Made by a program: the position numbers and the translations under genes. 12,333 nucleotides of DNA from Candidatus Bathyarchaeota archaeon (GTDB lineage Archaea; Thermoproteota; Bathyarchaeia; Bathyarchaeales; DTEX01): contig JAGGUU010000024.1 in assembly GCA_021158305.1 (NCBI GenBank), positions 1-12,333 of the forward strand. The letters are read 5' to 3'. The notes under the pieces were generated by a model that was not told the origin of the DNA, ran no database searches, and saw only the letters and a program-made list of their open reading frames with translations. Numbering within the stretch: the stretch's first letter is position 1; each line of letters starts with the position of its first letter. Positions 7,479 to 12,333 of this stretch are shown here, piece by piece.

Positions 7479-7972
7479 ATGAAGAAAATGAGAAAAAAGT
7501 CCGGATAGGTATGGCTGAAATGATTGTTGCGAGGAATCCCACAATCATTTCAACAACTGTGGGTTCATGTATAGCCTTATGCATGTATGACTCAATGAAT
7601 AGAATTGGCGGTATGGTTCACATAGTATTACCGAAAAAAGAAGATTTTGATAAGGGAAATATTGACTCGGTGCAAAGATATGCGGATACGGCGGTTCCTG
7701 CTCTGCTTTCTGCACTAATTTCTAAAGGTGCTAAAAAAGAGTATATAAAAGCTAAGATCGCCGGAGGTGCAAATATGTTTCCCATACTTAATCATCCAAT
7801 CTTGAAAATCGGAGTAAATAATGCCAACGTAGTTAAGAAAAAACTGGCTGATCTTGGAATTCCTCTGGTAGCTGAGGATACCGGAGGAAATCGCGGTAGA
7901 ATCATAGAATTTGAAGTTGGATCAGGAACCATGAAGATAAACACAATGGATGGAAAGGAGAGGAAAATATGA
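7475..7972 (+). CDS. cheD: Chemoreceptor glutamine deamidase CheD
   Basis: CheD deamidates receptor glutamines to methylatable glutamates and, in Bacillus/Thermotoga-type systems, binds CheC and stimulates its phosphatase activity. The 165 residues match the family throughout. Catalytic Cys32 lies in VGSCIALCMYD and His49 in GGMVHIVLP, with a Ser-Thr-Thr run at 26-28 where the third catalytic residue, Thr, is expected. Family segments YADTAVPALL and AKIAGGANMF follow. An in-frame TGA at 7466-7468 excludes a start further upstream. The nearest strong purine motif (GGCGGAG) is about 13 bases before the ATG, so initiation may depend on coupling with the preceding mini-ORF. It overlaps cheC by ATGA, consistent with paired production of CheC and CheD. 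Confidence 0.95.
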   Translation: MNEENEKKVRIGMAEMIVARNPTIISTTVGSCIALCMYDSMNRIGGMVHIVLPKKEDFDKGNIDSVQRYADTAVPALLSALISKGAKKEYIKAKIAGGANMFPILNHPILKIGVNNANVVKKKLADLGIPLVAEDTGGNRGRIIEFEVGSGTMKINTMDGKERKI

Positions 7973-8613
7973 GCGGTCAAGACAAAAGTGAATATAGAAG
8001 AAATTCTGAGATGATTCCGGAGAACGAGATACTTCGAGAGATTGGAAGTATGGGAGCGGGGCATGCCGCAACGGCACTTTCAGAACTTATTCAGCAGAAA
8101 ATTTCCATCACCTTCCCTGAAATATTTGTAGCTTATCCAGAAGAGGTTCCTAAGAAGCTAGGATTACATGATATGCCAGTGGTGGTGATATACAAGAATC
8201 TACAGGGAAGTTATGATTGCGATATTCTACTTGTTTTCGGTAGGGAGGAAGCGGATAAGATAGTTTCAGCCATGATTAAGAATACCTTTAACATGGAAGA
8301 ATTAGATGAAGAAATGAAGAAGTCAGCTATTGAAGAGGTTGGAAATATAGTCATAGGCTCGTTTTTAAGCGCAATATCCAACTTCACGAATATGGAGCTC
8401 CTACCGACTCCTCCGATTCACACCACGGATGTGTTTGATGCGATCCTAGATGTTTTCTTAGCGAAATTACGCCTACAAAACAGGAAAGCTATGGTCTTCC
8501 AAACATGTTTCAAAAAGAACGGTGAGGAGATTTATGGGGCGGTGATAATCTTCTTAAATGAGAAGCTCCGGGATGAACTTATCAGTAGAGGAAAATCTTG
8601 GCTAGAAGGATAG
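7969..8613 (+). CDS. cheC: CheY-P phosphatase CheC
   Basis: CheC dephosphorylates CheY-P and binds CheD. The family active-site pattern (D/S)-x3-E-x2-N-x22-P is fully present once: Ser119, Glu123, Asn126 and Pro149, in SAIEEVGNIVIGSFLSAIS. The first, N-terminal copy reads ILREIGSMGAGHAATALS: Glu24 is kept, but the Asn expected three residues later is Ser27, and GNAAT has become GHAAT, so that site is probably weak or dead. The 214-residue length is normal; the first 16 or so residues are a polar extension. The start at 7969 overlaps the cheD stop and is preceded by GGAGAGG about six bases upstream. It ends 36 bases before the convergent TrmB gene. Confidence 0.93.
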   Translation: MSGQDKSEYRRNSEMIPENEILREIGSMGAGHAATALSELIQQKISITFPEIFVAYPEEVPKKLGLHDMPVVVIYKNLQGSYDCDILLVFGREEADKIVSAMIKNTFNMEELDEEMKKSAIEEVGNIVIGSFLSAISNFTNMELLPTPPIHTTDVFDAILDVFLAKLRLQNRKAMVFQTCFKKNGEEIYGAVIIFLNEKLRDELISRGKSWLEG

Positions 8614-8649
8614 TTTTATGGCTATTCAGAAGTGGTTACTATTAAAATG
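8614..8649. terminator. Short convergent spacer between cheC and the TrmB-family gene
   Basis: Only 36 bases separate the two stop codons, so both transcripts must end here or run into each other. Short T-tracts occur on both strands (TTTT at 8615-8618 on plus; CATTTTAATAG on minus near 8638-8648). No stem-loop is evident. Confidence 0.3.
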
Positions 8650-9540
8650 TTATTTATCAAATCTTTTTCTTAGCTCGAGGAATAGAATATAGAATGTTTT
8701 AATCAGTGCATCACAGTTTGTCCAGAGTGCCATGCTATTTAATTTCTTGCGATTCTTTTGGTAATTATCTCTTCTTAAGAGTAACAATAATTCTTCTTTA
8801 TCAGAAATTAAGAAAAATGGAGGTTCTAGATCATATGGGGAGATTACCGAATTTTTGCGGGGGATCAGCCAGAAATCGATATTTGCATTCATACTTCTTA
8901 AGAAGAACAAGCTCTCTGAAGAATCATTAGTCAAGAGATTTACTTTCACTCCTTTCTCGGATACCTCATTTAATTTTTCGGTTAATCTTGCATTGTAAAG
9001 TTTTCTAAGATCATATTCTGAGGCATAAATATATATCTCACATCTCGTTCTCTCCAACATTCCGTTAATCTTCAAAAAGACTTGTTCATTTCCCTCCAAT
9101 ATTTGGAAGATTTCCTTTTTCGTTTCTGTTTTTGTTTCAAGTCGAGGAATCGAAAGCCAAACCTCAACTATTTTCCTCTTTTCCTGCTTTAGTTTCTCTA
9201 TCTCAAGCCTCTTCGCTTCTATTAGCAGATTTATTGCTTTTTCCAACGGAATTGCCTTAAATTTAAGCGGCCTTCCGAAAACAGAAAAAACTAAGCCTTT
9301 TTTCTCCAAGCTTCTTAAAGCTTGATAGGTCTCAGTTCGATAAAGTGAGAGAGCCTCTGAGATCTCTCTAGCCTTTTTCTCTCCGGTTCTGGCTAAGAAA
9401 AGAAAAATTTTAGCTTCATTTTTTTGAAGCCCAAACTTGATCAGGTTTTCCTCGATCATACCAATCAGATTTAAGGCATCATGAGCCTTTCTAGTTTTTC
9501 CGCTTAAATATACTGTTTCCTTAGCGGCGAGTCTTTCCAT
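8650..9540 (-). CDS. TrmB-family transcriptional regulator
   Basis: This looks like a DNA-binding regulator with a ligand domain. Residues about 29-98 form the TrmB-type winged helix-turn-helix (NLIKFGLQKNEAKIFLFLA, then YRTETYQALRSLEKKGLV and a wing ending FKAIP). Residues about 100-130 are a charged coiled coil (EKLKQEKRK) expected to dimerise. Residues about 140-294 resemble the TrmB C-terminal sensor, with IYIYASEYDLRKLY, a KVNLLTND strand and ALWTNCDALIKTFYILFLELR at the end. Family members often regulate sugar uptake, but the ligand cannot be read here. A related wHTH protein (EarA) controls archaellum genes in methanogens, so a motility role is possible given the location, but nothing in the sequence shows it. 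The 27 residues before Met28 (ATG at 9457-9459) are not part of the domain, so the start might lie there. Confidence 0.85.
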   Translation of the reverse strand: MERLAAKETVYLSGKTRKAHDALNLIGMIEENLIKFGLQKNEAKIFLFLARTGEKKAREISEALSLYRTETYQALRSLEKKGLVFSVFGRPLKFKAIPLEKAINLLIEAKRLEIEKLKQEKRKIVEVWLSIPRLETKTETKKEIFQILEGNEQVFLKINGMLERTRCEIYIYASEYDLRKLYNARLTEKLNEVSEKGVKVNLLTNDSSESLFFLRSMNANIDFWLIPRKNSVISPYDLEPPFFLISDKEELLLLLRRDNYQKNRKKLNSMALWTNCDALIKTFYILFLELRKRFDK

Positions 9541-9600
9541 TTAAACTCACTTAAACTGAAGTAACACCTGATATTTTTTTGGCTTTTGAACTAACAACAC
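9541..9600 (-). promoter_or_regulatory. Probable promoter of the TrmB-family gene
   Basis: On the minus strand an A/T run AAAAAAATATC (9570-9580) lies roughly 30-40 bases before the ATG at 9540, the right place for a TATA element with a very short leader. Further upstream is GC-richer sequence. No clear Shine-Dalgarno sequence precedes the ATG; GTGAG about six bases away is weak. Confidence 0.35.
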
Positions 9601-9843
9601 GGATTCTGTGGGGATTCGATCAACCCATCATTATTCTCCATATCCTTATTATATGAAGAACAGGATACGCCCGGATCAAGTTCGCAGAGGCCTTAAGGAA
9701 CACGCAAGACCCCCAAGATTACGGAACCATCAATAGCTCCTCGAGGCTCAATCTCTAACGAGATTAATCCCCGGGCGCCTCTTACAGCCTTCGGTGAAGA
9801 GAGTCAGATGCTAAGAAACAACCTTAAAACAGGCTTACTTTTC
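9601..9843. other. Unassigned non-coding stretch with a GC-rich core (possible structured RNA)
   Basis: No intact gene on either strand. Positions 9661-9800 are about 54% G+C by hand count, well above the AT-rich flanks; in AT-rich archaeal genomes this often marks an RNA gene. Visible structure includes a six-pair hairpin with a four-base loop, AATCTC-TAAC-GAGATT (9750-9765). A hairpin GGAGC/GTTCC can form on the minus strand (9740-9723). Two longer-range complements also exist: CGCCCGG (9668-9674) with CCGGGCG (9771-9777), and AGAGGC (9686-9691) with GCCTCT (9777-9782). They cannot nest within one another. I looked for SRP RNA, RNase P RNA and 5S rRNA signatures and found none. Short open frames without starts occur on both strands, so a decayed gene is also possible. 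Confidence 0.4.
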
Positions 9844-9863
9844 AAAAATCAAATTAAAGATTT
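9844..9863 (-). terminator. Probable terminator after tRNA-Arg
   Basis: Just beyond the encoded CCA of tRNA-Arg, the minus strand can form a weak AAATC/GATTT stem with an eight-base loop, running into a T5 tract (9848-9844). The T-tract is the better evidence, since archaeal termination mainly needs U-runs. Confidence 0.45.
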
Positions 9864-9969
9864 GGCGGGCCCGCCCGGATTTGAACCGGGGACCATCGGC
9901 TTAGGAGGCCGACGCCCTCTCGCGGCGGCTGGTGCTTTCCAGCCGCTATCCTGGCTAGGCCACGGGCCC
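9863..9969 (-). tRNA. tRNA-Arg (anticodon CCU) with a D-arm intron and encoded CCA
   Basis: All arms can be drawn on the minus strand. Acceptor GGGCCCG (9969-9963) pairs with CGGGCCC; D stem is GCCU/GGGC; anticodon stem UCGGC/GCCGA has loop CUCCUAA, giving anticodon CCU; variable loop is UGGUC; T stem is CCCGG/CCGGG with loop UUCAAAU; discriminator is G, followed by genomic CCA (9865-9863). The span without CCA is 104 bases while the mature tRNA counts to 75, leaving 29 extra bases between the D loop and the 3' side of the D stem. The anticodon loop is uninterrupted, so the intron is at a non-canonical position. An AT-rich TATA-like stretch (9981-9996) lies upstream. Confidence 0.95.
9918..9946 (-). 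other. Non-canonical 29-base tRNA intron in the D arm of tRNA-Arg(CCU)
   Basis: The intron falls between nucleotides A21 and G22 (or one base later, since a G at each end makes the boundary ambiguous). It is almost entirely one hairpin, GCGGCUGG pairing with CCAGCCGC across a six-base AAAGCA loop, followed by CGCGAGA. Removing it restores a normal D arm. Archaeal tRNA introns are cut by the splicing endonuclease at bulge-helix-bulge folds. I could not draw a textbook version of that motif here, so a relaxed form is likely. Confidence 0.85.
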
Positions 9970-10035
9970 TGCGGCTTGGTCTAAATCTATTTTTGATTCG
10001 CTATTTTAAGAATCTATCTCTTTGACTGAGGTTTG

Positions 10036-10060
10036 GAAAAAATAAAATATTAAGGCAGAA
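10036..10060 (+). promoter_or_regulatory. TATA-type promoter of tRNA-Val
   Basis: An A/T-rich block, AAAAAATAAAATATTAA, is centred about 30 bases before the tRNA 5' end at 10080, the expected position for an archaeal BRE/TATA promoter of a tRNA gene. Confidence 0.5.
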
Positions 10061-10079
10061 GTATAAGAAGGATGAGAAA

Positions 10080-10156
10080 GGGCCGGTAGTCTAGCTGGTT
10101 AGGACGTCGCCTTCACGCGGCGAAGGTCGCCGGTTCAAATCCGGCCCGGCCCACCA
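10080..10156 (+). tRNA. tRNA-Val (anticodon CAC) with encoded CCA
   Basis: A complete intronless tRNA of 74 bases plus CCA. Acceptor GGGCCGG pairs with CCGGCCC; D stem is GUCU/GGAC with loop AGCUGGUUA; anticodon stem UCGCC/GGCGA has loop UUCACGC, giving anticodon CAC; variable loop is AGGUC; T stem is GCCGG/CCGGC with loop UUCAAAU; discriminator is A, followed by CCA at 10154-10156. It lies head-to-head with tRNA-Arg across about 110 bases. Confidence 0.97.
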
Positions 10157-10471
10157 ACTTTGGACGGGTGGAGTGTACCTCGCTTTTAGGAGATGGTGAT
10201 ATCAGTCGCTGGCAGGAGAATGTCATGTTTTTTCATGAAAACCCTTCATGCTGGATGACCCTTCATTCTTGAATATTTCTTTGATACTCATACTAGCGCC
10301 ATACCGCAATTTGTAGTGGGGGCGAAGTGATATTTGCGGGCGGAAAGGAACCTGGAGCAGTCGAAAAGTTTAATGGGCTTGATATTCAGCCTATAAGTGA
10401 GATCTCAGGTAGAAGTTGGGGATATGCTTGAAAATTTGGAAGAAACAGATTTAATGATTAGGTGAAGGGTT
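10157..10471 (+). other. Stretch without an intact gene; possible gene remnants
   Basis: 315 bases between tRNA-Val and the oxidoreductase. Two plus-strand open frames read like protein but are short and lack convincing starts: one from about 10157 to a TGA near 10271, containing GTG 10168 and reading VECTSLLGDGDISRWQ, and one from 10297 to TGA 10429-10431 (below). A 9-base direct repeat ACCCTTCAT occurs at 10241-10249 and 10258-10266, and an inverted repeat TCATG/CATGA around a T6 loop just upstream (about 10223-10238). I see no clear TATA box at the proper distance from the oxidoreductase ATG. Confidence 0.4.
10297..10431 (+). pseudogene. Possible 3' remnant of an unidentified gene
   Basis: The frame is open for 44 codons after a TAG at 10294 and ends at TGA 10429-10431. 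It contains GEVIFAGGKEPGAVEKFNGL and then ISEISGRSWGYA, with balanced amino-acid composition and codon use similar to nearby genes. There is no ATG; GTG at 10327 is the only bacterial/archaeal-style start, without an evident ribosome binding site. It resembles the C-terminal end of an enzyme, but I do not recognise the family. A chance open frame is possible at this length. Confidence 0.3.
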
Positions 10472-12333
10472 ATGGTTCATCCGCGGTATCCAAGGCTCTT
10501 TGAGTGTGGATTTCTAGGGAATCTTAAGATTAAGAATCGAATAATATTTGCGCCTATCTCAACGAATCTTGCAGGTGTGAATGGGGAGGTAACTGAGAGA
10601 CTTATTGATCATTATTATAGGATTGCTAGGGGAGGATGTGGACTCGTAATAGTCGAGAATGCATGTATCCACTTTCCGCATGGCAGGCATGGATCAACTC
10701 AGCCTAGAATAGACTCAGACATATTCATTCCAGGCCTATATAGCCTAGCCCAGACCGTGCATCACGCCGGAGCCAAGGTCGGTATTGAATTAACACATCC
10801 CGGAGGGGCGGCTGACCCTAAAATAACAGGTGAGCGACCGATAGCTCCGTCTCCTATATCTATGGGCTCTAAAGGCGTAATACCGAGGGAGCTGAGTAAA
10901 GATGAGATTGAAGAGTTAGCATGCATGTTCGGGGAGGCGGCGGAGAGGGCGAGAAGAGCGTTCTTTGATATGGTTGAGATTCAGGCTGGCCATGGACTCC
11001 TAATTAACCAGTTTCTCTCTCCACTCACCAATAAGAGAACAGATGAGTTTGGAGGGGATTTAGAGGGGAGAGTTCGATTTCCAGCCATGATAATAAGGAG
11101 AATAAAGGAGTATGCGGGAGATGACTTTCCAGTCAGCGTGAGACTTGGAGTTGAGGAGTTCTCAGAGGGAGGAATTGGAATCTCGGAGGGGAAACTGATA
11201 GCCAAGAGGCTCTGCGAGGCTGGAGCCGACGCCATCCATGTGACATTGGGAAAGACGAGTAGAGAGAAGCGTCTCGAGCCTATGCCGTATCCTCAAGGAT
11301 GGCGTACATATCTAGCTGAGGAGATTAAGAAGGTCGTTGATGTTCCCGTTATAGCCGTTGGCGTTATAAGGGAACCTTGGTATGCAGAGAAGATCCTAGA
11401 GGAGAGAAAGGCGGATTACGTCGCTTTAGGCAGAGCTCTCATCGCCGATCCAGAATGGCCTAGAAAAGCATTTAATGGAGATGAAGCAGCCATTAGAAGA
11501 TGTATTTCATGTAATGAGTGTGTAAGAGCTAGGCACCATGAGGGAACGGCAATACGGTGTTCGCTTAATCCAGAAGTAGGATTCAGCAGGGAATATACCC
11601 GAATAGATAGGGCTGAGACTAAGAAGAGGGTGATGGTGATAGGCGCTGGACCGGCTGGGATGGAAGCATCTAGAGTATGTGCACTCAGAGGGCATGAAGT
11701 CTATCTCTATGAGAAGGATGAATGTCTAGGCGGAGCATTAAATATAGCCTCCGTGATTCCTGGAAAAGAAAAACTGAAGTGGGTAATCGAGTATTACAGT
11801 TACGAACTCAAGAGGTTAGGAGTGAATATTAAGCTTAAATGTCCAGTCACTAGGGGTGAGGTTGAGAGATTAAGACCCGACGTCATAATTGTAGCTACGG
11901 GAGCAGAACCTTACATTCCGGATATCCCCGGGGTCGAAAGTGAAAGAGTCGTCGTTGCCCATGAAGTTCTTAGAGGAAAGATCCAAATCGAGAATAGCAG
12001 GGCGGTAGTTATAGGTGGGGGATTGATAGGATTAGAGACAGCCAAGTTCTTAGCGCTAAAAAAGAATCAGGTGACTATTCTTAAGCGGTATAGAACGATA
12101 TCGAGGAATATTGAACCCTTCTATGCTTCTTTCCTCCTCTCCGAACTGAGAAAGTATAATGTCAAGATAATCTTTGAGGTTGATGTTGAGAAGATAGTGG
12201 ATGACGGTGTCATAATTAATAAGGGCGGAGAAGCATCTAAGATTCCGGCTGAGTGGATAATATTGGCCAGAGGGCTGATCCCATCATCATCTATCATCAA
12301 AGAATTGGATGGATACGAGATCCATCTGATTGG
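10472..12333 (+). CDS. FMN/4Fe-4S/FAD oxidoreductase of the old yellow enzyme / trimethylamine dehydrogenase / FadH type, 3'-truncated by window edge
   Basis: The frame runs unbroken to the window end; 620 residues are visible. Residues about 1-340 are an OYE-type TIM barrel binding FMN: start FAPISTN, then ELTHPGGAAD and INQFLSPLTNKRTDEFGG, and the phosphate-binding end VALGRALIADPEWP. Four cysteines, Cys344-x2-Cys347-x2-Cys350-x12-Cys363, match the 4Fe-4S ligand spacing of trimethylamine dehydrogenase more closely than FadH. From 387 a Rossmann FAD/ADP-binding fold follows (VIGAGPAG, Gly391/393/396), then a second one (VIGGGLIG, 515-520), the arrangement of the NADH-linked members. Substrate is undetermined; 2,4-dienoyl-CoA or other enoate reduction is the family's common role. 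The usual proton-donor Tyr of HGYL is Leu176. ATG 10472 is the first possible start (in-frame TGA at 10463), with AGGTGA just upstream. Confidence 0.9.
   Translation, partial: MVHPRYPRLFECGFLGNLKIKNRIIFAPISTNLAGVNGEVTERLIDHYYRIARGGCGLVIVENACIHFPHGRHGSTQPRIDSDIFIPGLYSLAQTVHHAGAKVGIELTHPGGAADPKITGERPIAPSPISMGSKGVIPRELSKDEIEELACMFGEAAERARRAFFDMVEIQAGHGLLINQFLSPLTNKRTDEFGGDLEGRVRFPAMIIRRIKEYAGDDFPVSVRLGVEEFSEGGIGISEGKLIAKRLCEAGADAIHVTLGKTSREKRLEPMPYPQGWRTYLAEEIKKVVDVPVIAVGVIREPWYAEKILEERKADYVALGRALIADPEWPRKAFNGDEAAIRRCISCNECVRARHHEGTAIRCSLNPEVGFSREYTRIDRAETKKRVMVIGAGPAGMEASRVCALRGHEVYLYEKDECLGGALNIASVIPGKEKLKWVIEYYSYELKRLGVNIKLKCPVTRGEVERLRPDVIIVATGAEPYIPDIPGVESERVVVAHEVLRGKIQIENSRAVVIGGGLIGLETAKFLALKKNQVTILKRYRTISRNIEPFYASFLLSELRKYNVKIIFEVDVEKIVDDGVIINKGGEASKIPAEWIILARGLIPSSSIIKELDGYEIHLI

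Noticed and set aside
9611..9631. T-arm-like hairpin GGGGATTCGATCAACCC suggesting a tRNA fragment.
   Set aside because: The stem has only about three good pairs for a seven-base loop, and no acceptor, D or anticodon arm can be built around it.
9660..9790. TPP riboswitch on the minus strand, suggested by GAACTTGATCC and TTGAG.
   Set aside because: The CTGAGA core and the TAATnCCaGCG part of the motif are missing, and the downstream gene is a TrmB regulator with no thiamine link visible.
9600..9840. SRP RNA, RNase P RNA or 5S rRNA.
   Set aside because: None of the invariant segments I would expect is found on either strand (GGAAGG-AGCA tetraloop region, GAGGAAAGTCC, GAACCCGGAAG).
10981..11695. 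Minus-strand open frames within the oxidoreductase region.
   Set aside because: They lie opposite a clear, uninterrupted oxidoreductase reading frame with conserved motifs.
1..12333. CRISPR arrays, insertion sequences, integrases or toxin-antitoxin pairs.
   Set aside because: No regularly spaced repeats, transposase or integrase motifs, or small paired genes were found anywhere in the window.

Overview
The window is archaeal. It carries an archaellum membrane-platform gene (arlJ/flaJ), a TrmB-family regulator, AT-rich TATA-like promoters a short distance before starts, and an arginine tRNA interrupted by a small intron in its D arm. Chemotaxis genes combined with an archaellum and a D-arm tRNA intron would fit a non-crenarchaeotal TACK lineage (for example Thaumarchaeota or Bathyarchaeota-like). 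That placement is inference; there is no rRNA or ribosomal-protein gene here to confirm it.

Layout. (1) Positions 1-1109, plus strand: the 3' part of arlJ, whose 5' end lies outside the window. (2) Positions 1318-6896, minus strand, read right to left: cheR, a soluble methyl-accepting chemotaxis protein, cheW, cheB and cheA, tightly spaced and partly overlapping. (3) A 171-base divergent promoter region at 6897-7067. (4) Positions 7068-8613, plus strand: cheY, a nine-codon mini-ORF, cheD and cheC, linked by ATGA overlaps. (5) Positions 8650-9540, minus strand: a TrmB-type regulator convergent with cheC. (6) Positions 9541-10156: a GC-rich non-coding stretch I cannot assign, then tRNA-Arg(CCU) on the minus strand with a 29-base intron, and tRNA-Val(CAC) on the plus strand. 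Both tRNAs encode CCA. (7) Positions 10157-10471: a stretch with no intact gene but two short open frames that might be gene remnants. (8) From 10472 to the window end, plus strand: a large FMN/4Fe-4S/FAD oxidoreductase of the old yellow enzyme / trimethylamine dehydrogenase / 2,4-dienoyl-CoA reductase type, cut off by the window edge.

Function. The two che blocks together encode a complete adaptation and signalling core of the Bacillus/Thermotoga type. The receptor binds CheW and CheA; CheA phosphorylates CheY and CheB; CheR and CheB add and remove methyl groups; CheD deamidates receptors and pairs with CheC; CheC dephosphorylates CheY-P. Output should be the archaellum, of which ArlJ is part. 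The archaeal adaptor CheF, which links CheY-P to the motor, is not encoded between these genes.

Most of the window is a recognisable chemotaxis and archaellum locus. The parts worth a second look are the unassigned GC-rich segment at about 9660-9800, the mini-ORF before cheD, the insertion beside the CheY phosphorylation site, the tRNA intron, and the altered active-site residues of the oxidoreductase.
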